The notes below the pieces were generated by a model. The model was not told the DNA's origin. It ran no database searches and worked only from the letters and a program-made list of their open reading frames with translations. This document shows, piece by piece, positions 29,743 through 39,724 of a DNA stretch of 64,000 nt. The stretch's first letter is position 1; every line of letters begins with the position of its first letter. The position numbers were made by a program, and so were the translations under genes. The DNA comes from Micromonospora sp. Llam0 (GTDB lineage: Bacteria; Actinomycetota; Actinomycetes; Mycobacteriales; Micromonosporaceae). Location: assembly GCF_003751085.1 (NCBI RefSeq), contig NZ_RJJY01000001.1, forward strand, positions 2,232,001-2,296,000, in the 5' to 3' direction.

Positions 29743-32700
29743 TCAGCCGACCGGGTCCGTCGGCGGGTCGGGCTCGATGAGTGCCGTCTGCACCTCGGTC
29801 ACCCGCCGCCGGGTGATGTGCTGCGCCCGGCCGGTCGGCAGCACCCGGGGCCGGACGTTGTTGAACAGCATCCCTTCGGCCGGTGGGCAGGACAGCAGCA
29901 GGGCCGGGCTGTTGACCTCCATCAAGGTCCGCAGCAGCGGGTCCATCATGGCCCGGGACAGGCCGTTTGCGCTGCGCGCCACCACCAGGTGCAGGCCCAG
30001 CTCCGTGCCCTGGGCCAGGAACTCCAGCAACGGGCCGAACGGGTTGGCCCCGGACGAGTTGGACACCATGTCGTAGTCGTCGACCACGAGGTAGAGTTCC
30101 GGGCCCTGCCACCAGTCACGGCGACGCAGTTGAGCCGGGGTGATGCTGGAGTCGGGCAGTCGCTGGCGCATCGCCCGGGCCACCGACTCGACCATCTGCT
30201 TGATCCCGGACGCCGACACGCCGTAGCCGAGCTGGTGCTCGGTGGGGATGGCGTCGTAGAGGCCGCGTCGCACGTCGACCGCCATCACCCGGGCCTCGTC
30301 CGGGCGGTACCGGGCCACGACGGCTGCGGTGACCAGCCTGAGCAGATTCGTCTTGCCGGTCTCGGCGTCACCGGCGACGACCAGGTGCGGGTTCTCCTCG
30401 AAGTCGTGCCACTGCACCCCCAGGGTCTGCCCCTCCCAGCCGAGCGGCACCCGCAGCGACCCGTCCGCCGCCGGCAGCCGGTCGGCGGTGAGCACCACCG
30501 GCAGCATCCGTACCGCCGGGGCCCGCCGGCCCGGCCAGGCCGCGTGGACCGCGTCGACGGTGGCGGCCACCCCGTCACCCGGGTCACCGGCGTCGCGGAC
30601 CAGATGCGACAGCCGCGGCAGCGCGGTCAGGAAGTGCAGTTTGGTCTCGGTGATGCCCCGGCCGGGGATCTTCGGCACGGTCTGCGCGACCCGCATGTTG
30701 ACCATCGAGTCGACGGCGTCGCCGAGCCGCAGTTCGAGCCGGGTGCCGAGCAGGTCCCGCAGGTTGGTGGAGATCTCACCCCACCGGGCCGCCGCCACGA
30801 CCAGGTGCACGCCGTAGCTCAGCCCACGGGACACGATGCTGGTGAACGCCGGGGTGAGGTCGATCAGGTCGTGCCGGACGGTGGCCCATCCGTCGACGAC
30901 CAGGAACACGTCACCGTGCGCCTCGTCCGGGAACTCGCCGGCGGCGCGCCGGCGGCGGAAGTCGACCATCGAGTCCACTCCGGCGGTGGCGAACAGCCGC
31001 TCCCGGCGGCTCATCACCTCTAGGACCTCCGCGATGGTACGGCTGATCCGCTCACTGTCGAGCCGACCGGCGACCCCGCCGACGTGCGGCAGTCGGGCGA
31101 CGCCGGAGAGCAGGCCGCCGCCGAAATCCAGGCAGTAGATCTGGACCTCGTCCGGGGTGTGCGACAGGGCCAGGCTCATGATCAGCGTACGGAGCAGGGT
31201 GCTCTTGCCGCTCTGCGGCCCGCCGGCGACGCCGACATGTCCCCCGGCCCCGGCGAGGTCGACGGTGAGCAGGTCCCGTCGCTGGTCGAAGGGGCGGTCC
31301 ACGACCCCGACCGGGACGGACAGCTGGGCCGGATCCGGGCGGCGGCGCCAGGTCAGCCCGCGCGCCGGGTCGGTGGTCAACGCCGGCAGCAGGTCGTCGA
31401 GGGACGGCGGGTCACCCAACGGCGGCAGCCACACCTGGTGCGCCGGCGGACCGCTGTCGCGGAGCCGGTCCAACGCGGTCTCCAGCAACGACGGCGCCTC
31501 GTCGTCGGTGCCGGACTCGCCGGAATCAGGTTCTGTCGGCGGTGGTTGGTCGGCGCCGGGCGGGTCGACCCAGCCGCTGCGGTAGGGCAGCACCCCGGTC
31601 GCGACGCCGGCTCCCGGGTCGGAACGACGGGCCGGCCGGTACCGGCCCGAGACGTAGGCCGCCTTGAACCGCACCATCGTCGTCACATCGGTCTTGAGGA
31701 ACCCGTTGCCCGGCTGCGACGGCAGCTCGTACGCGTCCGGCACGCCGAGGACGCCACGACTCTCCATCGCGGAGAAGGTCCGCAGACCGATCCGGTACGA
31801 CAGGTGCGACTCGAGCTGGTGCACCCGGCCCTCGTCGAGCCGCTGCGAGGCCAGCAGCAGGTGCACGCCGAGGCTGCGACCGAGCCGGCCGATCATGACG
31901 AACAGGTCGATGAAGTCCCGGTGCGCGGCGAGCAGCTCGCTGAACTCGTCGACCACCACGAACAGGCTGGGCAGCGGGGCGAGTGCCGGGTCGGTACGGG
32001 CGCGGCGGGCCGCGTAGTCGGCGGCGGAGGTCACCCCGACCCGGCGCAGCACCTCCTGGCGGCGGACGATCTCGCCGTTGAGGGCGTCCTCCATCCGGCC
32101 GACCAGCGCCTCCTCATCGGCGAGGTTGGTGATCACCGCCGAGGTGTGCGGCAACTGGTCCAGCCCGAGGAACGTCGCCCCGCCTTTGAAGTCGACCAGG
32201 ATGAAGTTGAGCTCCTCCGACGAGTGGGTCAACGCCAGCCCGAGCACCAGGGTGCGCAGCAGCTCCGACTTGCCGGACCCGGTGGCGCCGATCAGCAGCC
32301 CGTGCGGGCCCATCCCGCCGCGTGCGGACTCCTTGATGTCGAGTTCGACGGCGCGCCCGTCGGCGGACACCCCGATCGGGACCCGCAGCCGGCGTTCGGC
32401 CGGCCAGAGCCGCCACAGCTGCGCCGGCTCGTGCCGGTTCAGGTCGGCGATGCCGAGCATGGAGGTCAGTTCGACGTCGGCGGTCAGCGCCTCCCCGCCG
32501 TCCAGCCCTCCGCTGAGTCGCAGCGGGGCGAGCGCGGTGGCGAGCGCGGTGGCGGTCGCCGGGCCGAGCCGGGTCGGGCGGCCCAGCACGGTCACCCGTT
32601 CGGACTGGTCGGGGGCGGCGGTGACGGATTCGACCTGCTGCGCAGAGATCCGCAGCCAGAGCGTCTGTGCTCCGGTGCGCCACGGCAACGCGCCGACCAG

Positions 32701-33735
32701 GTCCAGCACCGTGACGTTGCGGTACCCGTCGTACCGGATCCGGTGGTTGTCGGGTACCTCGACGCCGTCGAGCAGAACGACGACGTACGGCTCGTCGACA
32801 CTGGCGACCGCTTCGGCGGTGAACCCGCCTCGGGCGGCGAACTCCTCACCGAGCAGACGTTCCAGGTCGGCCACCCGGTCGGTGAACAGCCGGACCGGGC
32901 CGGCACCGTCGTCGTCGGCCGGGTGCAGAGCGTGTGGCAGCCACTTGACCCACTCCCACCGTTGGCGCACCGCGCCGTCGGCGACGACGACGATCCGGGC
33001 CTCCTCCGGCCCGTGGAACACCGCCAGTTCGGCGAGCAGGGCCCGCACGAGCGCCACGGCGGTGGGCCGGTCGCCGTGCAGCAGCACCCGGGCGTAGCGG
33101 GCGAGCGTCACGGTGATCGGCTGGTCCGGCACGGTGCGGTACGCCTCGACGAAGCGTCGCAGCGCGTGGGCGGACAACGGTTCGAGGTTCTCCACCGGTT
33201 TGGTGTGCAGCGGGTGGAAGCGCAGCCCGAGTGGCTGCACACCGGTGGCCACCCGGACCTCGGTGAAGTCGTCGTGACTCGGTCGACGTTCCCACATCCG
33301 GGAGGTGCCGACGAAGTTCGGCAGCGCCTGCGGATCCGGGTGGCGCCACTGCTGGGCCCGATGGTGGCTGATCACGGCGGCTCGCACCTGCCGGCGGATC
33401 CGGCTCAGGTAGCTGAGGTAGTCGCGCCGTTCGCCGTGCAGCTGTCGTTTCCGGTCGCGTGCGGTCCGGACCACCTGGCTCAGCACCATGGCCAGGGCGG
33501 CGATCAGGATCAGGCCCACCGCGAACACGGTCAGGCCGGCACCGCCGCCGCCCACCGGCCGCAGGAAGATGATCACCATGCCGAGTGAGGCGAGCGCCAT
33601 CGGCAGGTAGCTCAGCATCTGTGACAGGCCGCTGACCGGCTCGGGAAGCTCCGGTGGCTCCTGGAGGGTCATGTCACCCTCGACGGCTTCCGGTCCTGGT
33701 GGCCGCGGCGGCCGTCGGATCAGCAGCGTGCTCAC
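29743..33735 (-). CDS. eccC: EccC: type VII secretion FtsK/SpoIIIE ATPase
   Basis: A 1330-residue fused EccCa-EccCb. Two transmembrane helices at ~43-61 and 67-86 (YLPMALASLGMVIIFL, LTVFAVGLILIAALAMVLS) are followed by a DUF-type stalk and three P-loop domains. Walker A is GATGSGKS at 483-490, GGPQSGKS at 838-845 and GDAETGKT at 1122-1129; Walker B candidates are LFVVVDEF in the first and LYLVVDDYD in the last. This motor binds WXG100 substrates through its last ATPase domain and drives export at the membrane. The gene runs divergently from eccD/eccB, an unusual arrangement for ESX, with 151 bases between. GTG 33735 is the start. Confidence 0.95.
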   Translation of the reverse strand: MSTLLIRRPPRPPGPEAVEGDMTLQEPPELPEPVSGLSQMLSYLPMALASLGMVIIFLRPVGGGGAGLTVFAVGLILIAALAMVLSQVVRTARDRKRQLHGERRDYLSYLSRIRRQVRAAVISHHRAQQWRHPDPQALPNFVGTSRMWERRPSHDDFTEVRVATGVQPLGLRFHPLHTKPVENLEPLSAHALRRFVEAYRTVPDQPITVTLARYARVLLHGDRPTAVALVRALLAELAVFHGPEEARIVVVADGAVRQRWEWVKWLPHALHPADDDGAGPVRLFTDRVADLERLLGEEFAARGGFTAEAVASVDEPYVVVLLDGVEVPDNHRIRYDGYRNVTVLDLVGALPWRTGAQTLWLRISAQQVESVTAAPDQSERVTVLGRPTRLGPATATALATALAPLRLSGGLDGGEALTADVELTSMLGIADLNRHEPAQLWRLWPAERRLRVPIGVSADGRAVELDIKESARGGMGPHGLLIGATGSGKSELLRTLVLGLALTHSSEELNFILVDFKGGATFLGLDQLPHTSAVITNLADEEALVGRMEDALNGEIVRRQEVLRRVGVTSAADYAARRARTDPALAPLPSLFVVVDEFSELLAAHRDFIDLFVMIGRLGRSLGVHLLLASQRLDEGRVHQLESHLSYRIGLRTFSAMESRGVLGVPDAYELPSQPGNGFLKTDVTTMVRFKAAYVSGRYRPARRSDPGAGVATGVLPYRSGWVDPPGADQPPPTEPDSGESGTDDEAPSLLETALDRLRDSGPPAHQVWLPPLGDPPSLDDLLPALTTDPARGLTWRRRPDPAQLSVPVGVVDRPFDQRRDLLTVDLAGAGGHVGVAGGPQSGKSTLLRTLIMSLALSHTPDEVQIYCLDFGGGLLSGVARLPHVGGVAGRLDSERISRTIAEVLEVMSRRERLFATAGVDSMVDFRRRRAAGEFPDEAHGDVFLVVDGWATVRHDLIDLTPAFTSIVSRGLSYGVHLVVAAARWGEISTNLRDLLGTRLELRLGDAVDSMVNMRVAQTVPKIPGRGITETKLHFLTALPRLSHLVRDAGDPGDGVAATVDAVHAAWPGRRAPAVRMLPVVLTADRLPAADGSLRVPLGWEGQTLGVQWHDFEENPHLVVAGDAETGKTNLLRLVTAAVVARYRPDEARVMAVDVRRGLYDAIPTEHQLGYGVSASGIKQMVESVARAMRQRLPDSSITPAQLRRRDWWQGPELYLVVDDYDMVSNSSGANPFGPLLEFLAQGTELGLHLVVARSANGLSRAMMDPLLRTLMEVNSPALLLSCPPAEGMLFNNVRPRVLPTGRAQHITRRRVTEVQTALIEPDPPTDPVG

Positions 33736-33816
33736 CGCGCCATCCTGCGCCGCGACCCGCCGGCAGGCCAGAAGGCCACGATTGTCTGGGGATCCACCCA
33801 GTCTCCGATGGACCGG

Positions 33817-33845
33817 TTGGACAATGCCGCGACCGTGGCACTATC
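33817..33845 (+). promoter_or_regulatory. Possible promoter for eccD-eccB
   Basis: TTGGAC at 33817-33822 lies 17 bases before ACTATC at 33840-33845, an acceptable spacing for a sigma-70-type promoter, in the divergent eccC/eccD gap. The -10 match is poor, so this is tentative. Confidence 0.3.
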
Positions 33846-33886
33846 CAGTGTGATACCGGCACGGTTCACGGAAAGGCCTACCTCTG

Positions 33887-35242
33887 GTGGCAGACGTCGA
33901 CACCCTGTGCCGACTGGTCGTCGTGGTGCCCTCGGGGCGGGTCGAGTTGGCGGTGCCGACCGACGTGGTGGTCGCCGAGGTGCTGCCGGCCGTGGTGCGC
34001 CTGGGCGGCGAGGACCTCGCCGAGGCGGGCATCCCGCACGGCGGTTGGGCGCTGCAGCGGCTCGACGGCAGCCGGCTCGACGGGGAGCAGACCCTGCGCC
34101 AGGCCGGCCTGGTCGACGGCGAACAGCTGCACCTGCGGCCGTACTACGCCGAGATCCCGGCGGTGCACTTCGACGACATGGTCGACGGGGTGGAGACCAC
34201 CATGGCCGACCGCCCCGACACCTGGCGGCCGGCGTGGACCAGGGCGCTGCTGCTGGCCTGGTTGGGCGGCGCGCTCGTGCTGCTGCTGGTCCTGCTGGCC
34301 GGGGCAGGCCGGCCGGGGACGTTCGCGACGCTGGCCGTCGGCGTGATCGGGCTCGGCGTGGCCGCCGCGGTGGCCCGGGCCCGGGTGCATCCGGCGGCGG
34401 CCGGCGTGCTGGCCTGCGGCGGTACGGCGTACGTCGCGGTCGGGGTCACCGTCTTCGCGCCGGGTACCGGGGCCGCCCTGCTGCTGGCCGGACTGTCGGT
34501 GGTGGCGGCGGCACTGGTCGCGGTGCCGGCCGTCGGATCCCGTACCGCGCCGGTGTTCGCCGCCGGGTGCCTGGCGGGCACCCTGGCGGCGCTCGGCGGG
34601 GTCACCCTGCTGGTCGGCGCCACCGCCGCAGGTGCGGCGGCGATCGTCGCCGTGACCACGGTGGTGGTCGACTCGCTGCTGCCGGCCACCGCGTTCCGGC
34701 TGTCCGGGCTGCGGATGCCGATGCTGCCGACCGACGCCGGCCAGTTGGCCGACGAGGTCGACCCGTTGCCGGACACCGGTGTCCGGCGACGCACGGCCCG
34801 CGCCGACGTGTTCCTCAACTGGCTGTACCTGGCCAGCGGCACGGTGGCCGGCGCCTGCCTGTTCGTGCTGGCCGGGCAGGACGGCTGGTGGACGTTCACC
34901 CTCACCGCGGTGCTCACGCTGCGGCTGCTGCTGCACGCCCTGGTGCTGCGGGCCCGCTGGCAGCGGCTGGCCGCCGTCGTACCGGGCAGCGGTGCGGTGG
35001 TGCTGATCCTGCTCGACCTGGTGGCGCGGACCGGCCAGGTCGGTTTCCTGGTGATCGTCGGCGTCCTGCTCGCCGTCTCGGCTGGGCTCGTCGTGGCCAG
35101 CCACTACGTTCCCGGCCGACGGTTCGTGCCGTACTGGGGACGGGCGGCGGACCTGGCGCACACCGTGGCGGCCGCGGTGACGGTGCCGCTGATGCTCCAG
35201 GTGCTCGGCCTGTACGGCCTGATCCGCAGCGTGATGGGCTGA
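33887..35242 (+). CDS. eccD: EccD: type VII secretion integral membrane protein
   Basis: 451 residues. The N-terminal ~85 residues are the ubiquitin-like YukD domain (CRLVVVVPSGRVELAVPTDV ... LRPYYAEIP), a linker follows, and from ~118 on there are 11 predicted transmembrane helices, for example LLAWLGGALVLLLVLLAG and LMLQVLGLYGLI at the end. This matches EccD exactly in plan and length: it forms the translocation pore region and anchors EccB and EccC. GTG 33887 is the annotated start; its ribosome binding site (GGAAAGG) is weak and distant. eccB follows 3 bases after the stop. Confidence 0.93.
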   Translation: MADVDTLCRLVVVVPSGRVELAVPTDVVVAEVLPAVVRLGGEDLAEAGIPHGGWALQRLDGSRLDGEQTLRQAGLVDGEQLHLRPYYAEIPAVHFDDMVDGVETTMADRPDTWRPAWTRALLLAWLGGALVLLLVLLAGAGRPGTFATLAVGVIGLGVAAAVARARVHPAAAGVLACGGTAYVAVGVTVFAPGTGAALLLAGLSVVAAALVAVPAVGSRTAPVFAAGCLAGTLAALGGVTLLVGATAAGAAAIVAVTTVVVDSLLPATAFRLSGLRMPMLPTDAGQLADEVDPLPDTGVRRRTARADVFLNWLYLASGTVAGACLFVLAGQDGWWTFTLTAVLTLRLLLHALVLRARWQRLAAVVPGSGAVVLILLDLVARTGQVGFLVIVGVLLAVSAGLVVASHYVPGRRFVPYWGRAADLAHTVAAAVTVPLMLQVLGLYGLIRSVMG

Positions 35243-35245
35243 CCG

Positions 35246-36682
35246 GTGCAGTCCCGGCGCGACCAGGTCCAGGCGCACATGTTCATGATGAGCCGGCTGT
35301 CGGCGGCGTTGCTGCGCTCGGCACCGGACCACCCGGACCAGCCCACCGGGCGGTCGCTGCGCGGCATGGCCGGCGGTCTGGCCATCGCGTTCATCGTGGC
35401 GGTGCTGGTCACCATCGTGACCGTCCTGTTCCCGCCGGCCCGCGAGGTCAACTGGCGGGTCAACGGCGCGGTCGTGGTCGACCTCGACACCGGGGCCCGG
35501 TACCTGTACGCCAACGGCGTGCTGCATCCGGTGGCGAACCTGACGAGTCTGCAACTGCTGCTGGGCAACCAGCCGTCGGTGGTGACGGTCGGCGGCGCGG
35601 CGCTGGCCGGCACCCCTCGCGGCGTACCGCTGGGAGTGGTCGGCGTGCCGGAGCGGTTGCCGGACGCCGCCGGGTTGAGCGTGGCGCCCTGGCTGGCCTG
35701 TGCGGGTCGCACCGGTCCAGGAGACGATGCCGCGCCGCGGTTCACCCTGGAGATCGCCGCGACGCGGGCGGTCGAGCCGCTCGGCGGTGACGCGGCGCTG
35801 GTCAGCGCCCCGGACGGCAGCGTCCATCTGCTGGTCGGTGAGACCCGGCACCTGATCGACTCGGACAGCGGCGCCCGGGAGGCGTTGGGGTACGGTGCCG
35901 CAGCGACTCGTCCGGTACCTGCCGAGTTCCTGCGGCTGTTGCCGGCCGGACCCGACCTGACACCACCGGACGTGCCCGGCCGGGGGTCCGCCGGGCCGAC
36001 GCTGGCCGGCCGGGACACCCGCGTCGGCCAACTGTTCAGCGGGCCGGGCGGCACGGCGTACCTGCTCACCGCCGACGGCCTGGCGCAGTTGACCCCGACG
36101 GTGCTGGCGCTGCTGATCGGTGACGCCCGTACCCAGGAGCAGGCGTACGACGGGGCCACCCCGGAGTTGGTGTCGCTCGGCGCGAGCGACGTCGCCGACC
36201 ACCGTTCGGCTGCTCCGCTGGGCACCCGGATCGACGCGCTGCCGCCGGCTCCGCCCGCGCTGATCGACCTGGTCGGTGTCGATCTGTGTGCGAGCGTGTC
36301 GGCCGATCAGGAGCAGCCGACGCTGACCCTGGTCACCGCGGAACCGCTGCCGGCCGCCTCGGGTGGCGTCCCGAGCGGTGGCACGCTGCCGGCCGGCGTG
36401 GTGCCGGGGTGCGGCCAGGTGGACCAGGTGGCGGTACGCGGAGACACCGGAGTGCTGCTGCAGACCGCCCCGACGGCCGACTGGTACCTGGTGGCCGACA
36501 ACGGCGTACGGTACCCGTTGGGTGCCGACGGCCCGGCCGGCGAGTTGGGCTACCGGGGAGTCCAGGTGGGACGGCTGCCGGCGGCCCTGGCCGATCTGCT
36601 GCCGACCGGCCCGCTACTGGATCCGCAGGCGTACCGCGACGGCGGCACACCCGCCGCGCCGCGCCGACCCGACTGCGGCTGA
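35246..36682 (+). CDS. eccB: EccB: type VII secretion membrane/periplasmic core component
   Basis: 478 residues. The N-terminus MQSRRDQVQAHMFMMSRLSA is the characteristic opening of EccB. One transmembrane helix follows at ~44-62, and the rest is exported with the expected repeats (VVDLDTGARYLYANGVLHPV, TAYLLTADGLAQLTPTVLAL) and two well-separated Cys. EccB forms the extracytoplasmic part of the ESX core complex. It starts with GTG 3 bases after the eccD stop, so the two form an operon. No eccE gene follows; the next gene is on the opposite strand. Confidence 0.93.
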   Translation: MQSRRDQVQAHMFMMSRLSAALLRSAPDHPDQPTGRSLRGMAGGLAIAFIVAVLVTIVTVLFPPAREVNWRVNGAVVVDLDTGARYLYANGVLHPVANLTSLQLLLGNQPSVVTVGGAALAGTPRGVPLGVVGVPERLPDAAGLSVAPWLACAGRTGPGDDAAPRFTLEIAATRAVEPLGGDAALVSAPDGSVHLLVGETRHLIDSDSGAREALGYGAAATRPVPAEFLRLLPAGPDLTPPDVPGRGSAGPTLAGRDTRVGQLFSGPGGTAYLLTADGLAQLTPTVLALLIGDARTQEQAYDGATPELVSLGASDVADHRSAAPLGTRIDALPPAPPALIDLVGVDLCASVSADQEQPTLTLVTAEPLPAASGGVPSGGTLPAGVVPGCGQVDQVAVRGDTGVLLQTAPTADWYLVADNGVRYPLGADGPAGELGYRGVQVGRLPAALADLLPTGPLLDPQAYRDGGTPAAPRRPDCG

Positions 36683-36739
36683 GCCGCGTGGTCGACGAAG
36701 GTCGATCGTGCCTGATCGGCGAAGGCTGATCGCTGGCGG

Positions 36740-39697
36740 TCAGCGGGTGGCCTCACCGCTGGCGGCCGAGTCGGCGCCCCAGGTGTTCTCCTCGCCCCGG
36801 ATCGTGTCCTCCATCGTCGGCACCCGGGTCGCGGCCAGTCCTGCTTCGCGGGCGTCGCCGACCGGCAGGTCACTGGCGGCGTCCTTGGCGGTCCGGGCGG
36901 TGGCCGCCGACCGCTGCGGGTTGCCGGCCAGCACGTTCACGATGTCCTCGGCCGACACCGGCTGTTCCTCGACCGGCTCGGTCGGTTCCCACGGCCAGCC
37001 GCGCGGCTCGTCGCCCTTGCGCCGGCCGGCCTTGCTGCGGGCCTGGTCGATGTCCTCACGCAGCGGGTACGGGGTGCGGCTACGCGGCTGGTCCTGGCCG
37101 CCACCACCGCCGCCACCGGCACCACCGGGCGGTGGCATATAGGGCGGGTAGCCGCCCTCGCCGGCCGGGTTGCCGGCGGCACCCACCGGGCCGAGCCCGG
37201 CGCCCGCCGCAGCGGTCGGGGCTGTCGGGGACTGGGCGGACGGCTGGTCGCCAGCGGTCCCGCCTGGGGGGTCGACGACCCCGTCGCCAGCGGCGGGCAG
37301 CAGGGTGCCGGGTCCGGACGGCGGGATCACCGTGCCGGACCCGGACGGCGGCAGTAGCGCCCCCGGGTCGGGGCGGGGGGTGTCCAGGCTGAAGTCGTCA
37401 CGGCCGCCGACCAGGTCGGGGCGGGGAGTCGGGCTCGGCGGCGGCAGGTTCGGCGGGACGACCGTCCCGGGCGGGGAGACGCCGCCACCCGGGGTCAGCC
37501 AGTCCACCGGGGTGCGGGTGCCGCCGTCGGTGACCAGGTCGTAGCCGCCCTCGCCGTCCGGCACCAGCTCCAGTCCGTCGACCGTACGGCGGGTCCCGTC
37601 CGGACTCACCAGGTCGACGCCGCCGTCGCCGTTGGGCAGCAGCCGCACCCCGTCGCTGTCGCCCGGCGCGAGGTCGAAGTCACCGACCGGTGTCCGGGTG
37701 CCGCCGTCGGTGACCAGGTCGTAGCCGCCCCGACCGTCCGGCACCAGCTCCAGGCCGCCGACGGACCGCTGCGTCCCGTCCGGGCCGACCAGGTTCAGTC
37801 CCCCGTCGCTGCCCGGCACCAGCCACATCGGGTTGCGGTCCTGCGCCAGGTCCCAGGGGGTCTGCAGGTCAGGCGGCAGGGTGTCGAACCCGCCAGCGGG
37901 GGGTTCGAGCCGGCCGGCCTGGGACGGGCTGCGGGGCGGGTCGGTCACGATCGAGGATCCGGGTGGCACCAGCACGGGTGCCCCGTCGGTGTCGCGTACC
38001 GGCTGGCCGTCCGGACCGGTGACGGTGCCGTCCGGGCCGATCCGGGAGCCGGGTGGCAGAAGAACCCCGGCGCCGTCCGCGTCGAGCACCGGACGACCGT
38101 CCGGACCGAGCACGGTCCCCTCCGGGTACTGCAGCTGCGGCGATCCGTCGCCGCGGGGCGGCTGAAAGGACTGGGTGGGTGACAGCAGGACCGGGCCGGG
38201 GTTGACGGTGGCGAACTGCTGCGGCCCGCCCGCGCCCCCGCCGAGGAGGTTCTCGTAGTCCTCCTTCTGCGAGGTCAGGTCGTTCTGAAGCCCGTCGATG
38301 ACCCGCTCGTAGTCCTCCTGCATGTTGGTGACGGCGTTGCGTTGATCATCGCCCATGCCGTTGATGATCTCGTCGTACGACTCCTTCTGCGCCCGCAGAT
38401 CGTCCTGCAGATCGTTGATGATCCGGTCGTAGTCGTCCTCCATCTTCTGCATCGCTTCGCGGTTGTCGTCGTTGTTCTGCGCCAGGATCTCCTCGAACTC
38501 CTCCTTTTGCGACCGCAGGTCGTTCTGGAGATCGTCGATGATCTTCTCGTAGTCCTCGACCAGATCGTCGATGGTCTTCTCGTAGTCCTCCTGGAGCCGA
38601 TCGATCTCGCCCTGGCCGTTGCCACCGCCGGAACCGCTGCCGGTCGGCGGAACGAGCCGGACCTCGGGGTCGAACTTCGCGTCGGCGAACACCTCGGCGG
38701 AGGTGCCGTACTGGGTACGGATGTTGTTGAGCACGGTCGTCCCGACCGGGTCGAGAAGCTCGGTCACCCGGTTCAGCCAACGCCTCTTCGCCTCGGCGTC
38801 CACGGCGTCCCACATCGCCTGACTGCGCGGGTCGTACCGCTCCTCTTTGAAGACCGGTTTGTCGTCCTCGATCCGGACCAGGTTGTCGACCCCGTCGTAG
38901 TGGTCGTGCAACGCGTCGAACACGTGGTACGAGGGCTGCCACATCCCGTCGGAGGTGTAGAAGGCGCTGTGCCCGTCGTACAGGTCGTTGAGGGCCTTCT
39001 CCATGGCCAGCACACCGTCACCGATGGCACGCGGCACAGACGTGCCGCTGCCCGGGTTGATCTCACTGTGCACGTCACGTAGCAGCTTTTCGAACTCCCG
39101 CAGCAGCGCGGAGAACTGACCGGCCGCCGACCCTTCCCAGTGGGCGGCGTCGACGTTCAACTCCTCGGCGTACCGCTTGAACTCTCCCGCCCAGTGCTCG
39201 GCCCACTTGCCGACGCCGACGAGGACCGGCTCGGTGTTCCAGAAGGTCCGCCGGGACGCGACGTCGTTGGCGGCCGGATTGTAGTTGATCAGCGGGGTCA
39301 GCGAGATGAACAACCGCTCGAAACGCCGAATCGGGCTGTCCTTCGGCATCGACAGAACCTGGTCGTCGATCTTGACGCCAGCGACGACATAGTCGTCCGG
39401 GTCGTACGTGGTGCTGCTGAGCCCGTACTGCGAGCCGTTGGGCGGGATCGACCGGTGCTGAACGCCCTCGCCAGCGAAGAAGAAGACCGCGTAGGCGTTC
39501 AGGTCCTTGTAGGTGAGGCCACGGGAGGCGGTCGGCGGCGCGTAGTTGATGACAAACGCGTCGCCGCCGGTCACCCACTTCGGCGATTCCGGGCCCGCGA
39601 CGGCATCGCGGTAGGCGATCTCCGCGTCCGACGGCACGAACAGTGAGTTCGCCAGCTCCCACTTCTGGTCGGTCGCTGGAACGCTGCCCTCGGGCAC
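36740..39697 (-). CDS. Candidate type VII substrate with WXG-like hairpin, coiled coil and repeats (985 aa)
   Basis: No signal peptide is present. Residues ~150-230 form a helical hairpin around HWEGSAAGQF (W187-E-G189), a W-x-G turn. Residues ~364-483 are a long coiled coil with heptads (QEDYEKTIDDLVEDYEKIID and similar), with near-repeats about every 28 residues. From ~500 the sequence is Gly/Pro-rich with tandem units (GPDGxPVxDxDGAxVLLPPGS and GLELVPDGxGGYDLVTDGGT, the latter twice, near 645 and 705), then Pro-rich and an acidic C-terminus. The plan recalls PPE/EspB-like ESX substrates with an elongated surface stalk. The two small genes upstream on the same strand are its probable partners. 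Function is inferred from architecture and context. Confidence 0.75.
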   Translation of the reverse strand: MPEGSVPATDQKWELANSLFVPSDAEIAYRDAVAGPESPKWVTGGDAFVINYAPPTASRGLTYKDLNAYAVFFFAGEGVQHRSIPPNGSQYGLSSTTYDPDDYVVAGVKIDDQVLSMPKDSPIRRFERLFISLTPLINYNPAANDVASRRTFWNTEPVLVGVGKWAEHWAGEFKRYAEELNVDAAHWEGSAAGQFSALLREFEKLLRDVHSEINPGSGTSVPRAIGDGVLAMEKALNDLYDGHSAFYTSDGMWQPSYHVFDALHDHYDGVDNLVRIEDDKPVFKEERYDPRSQAMWDAVDAEAKRRWLNRVTELLDPVGTTVLNNIRTQYGTSAEVFADAKFDPEVRLVPPTGSGSGGGNGQGEIDRLQEDYEKTIDDLVEDYEKIIDDLQNDLRSQKEEFEEILAQNNDDNREAMQKMEDDYDRIINDLQDDLRAQKESYDEIINGMGDDQRNAVTNMQEDYERVIDGLQNDLTSQKEDYENLLGGGAGGPQQFATVNPGPVLLSPTQSFQPPRGDGSPQLQYPEGTVLGPDGRPVLDADGAGVLLPPGSRIGPDGTVTGPDGQPVRDTDGAPVLVPPGSSIVTDPPRSPSQAGRLEPPAGGFDTLPPDLQTPWDLAQDRNPMWLVPGSDGGLNLVGPDGTQRSVGGLELVPDGRGGYDLVTDGGTRTPVGDFDLAPGDSDGVRLLPNGDGGVDLVSPDGTRRTVDGLELVPDGEGGYDLVTDGGTRTPVDWLTPGGGVSPPGTVVPPNLPPPSPTPRPDLVGGRDDFSLDTPRPDPGALLPPSGSGTVIPPSGPGTLLPAAGDGVVDPPGGTAGDQPSAQSPTAPTAAAGAGLGPVGAAGNPAGEGGYPPYMPPPGGAGGGGGGGQDQPRSRTPYPLREDIDQARSKAGRRKGDEPRGWPWEPTEPVEEQPVSAEDIVNVLAGNPQRSAATARTAKDAASDLPVGDAREAGLAATRVPTMEDTIRGEENTWGADSAASGEATR

Positions 39698-39724
39698 CTG
39701 AGTCGCCTCCCGCCCGCTCGGCGG

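Noticed and set aside
31084..33588. An 834-codon plus-strand open frame opposite eccC
   Set aside because: It is the antisense of a clear EccC ATPase. High GC keeps opposite frames open. It is His/Arg/Gly-rich with no recognisable motif.
33808..36202. Long Arg/Gly- and Gln/His-rich frames overlapping eccD and eccB
   Set aside because: EccD and EccB are clear by topology and motifs. The competing frames lack motifs and ribosome binding sites.
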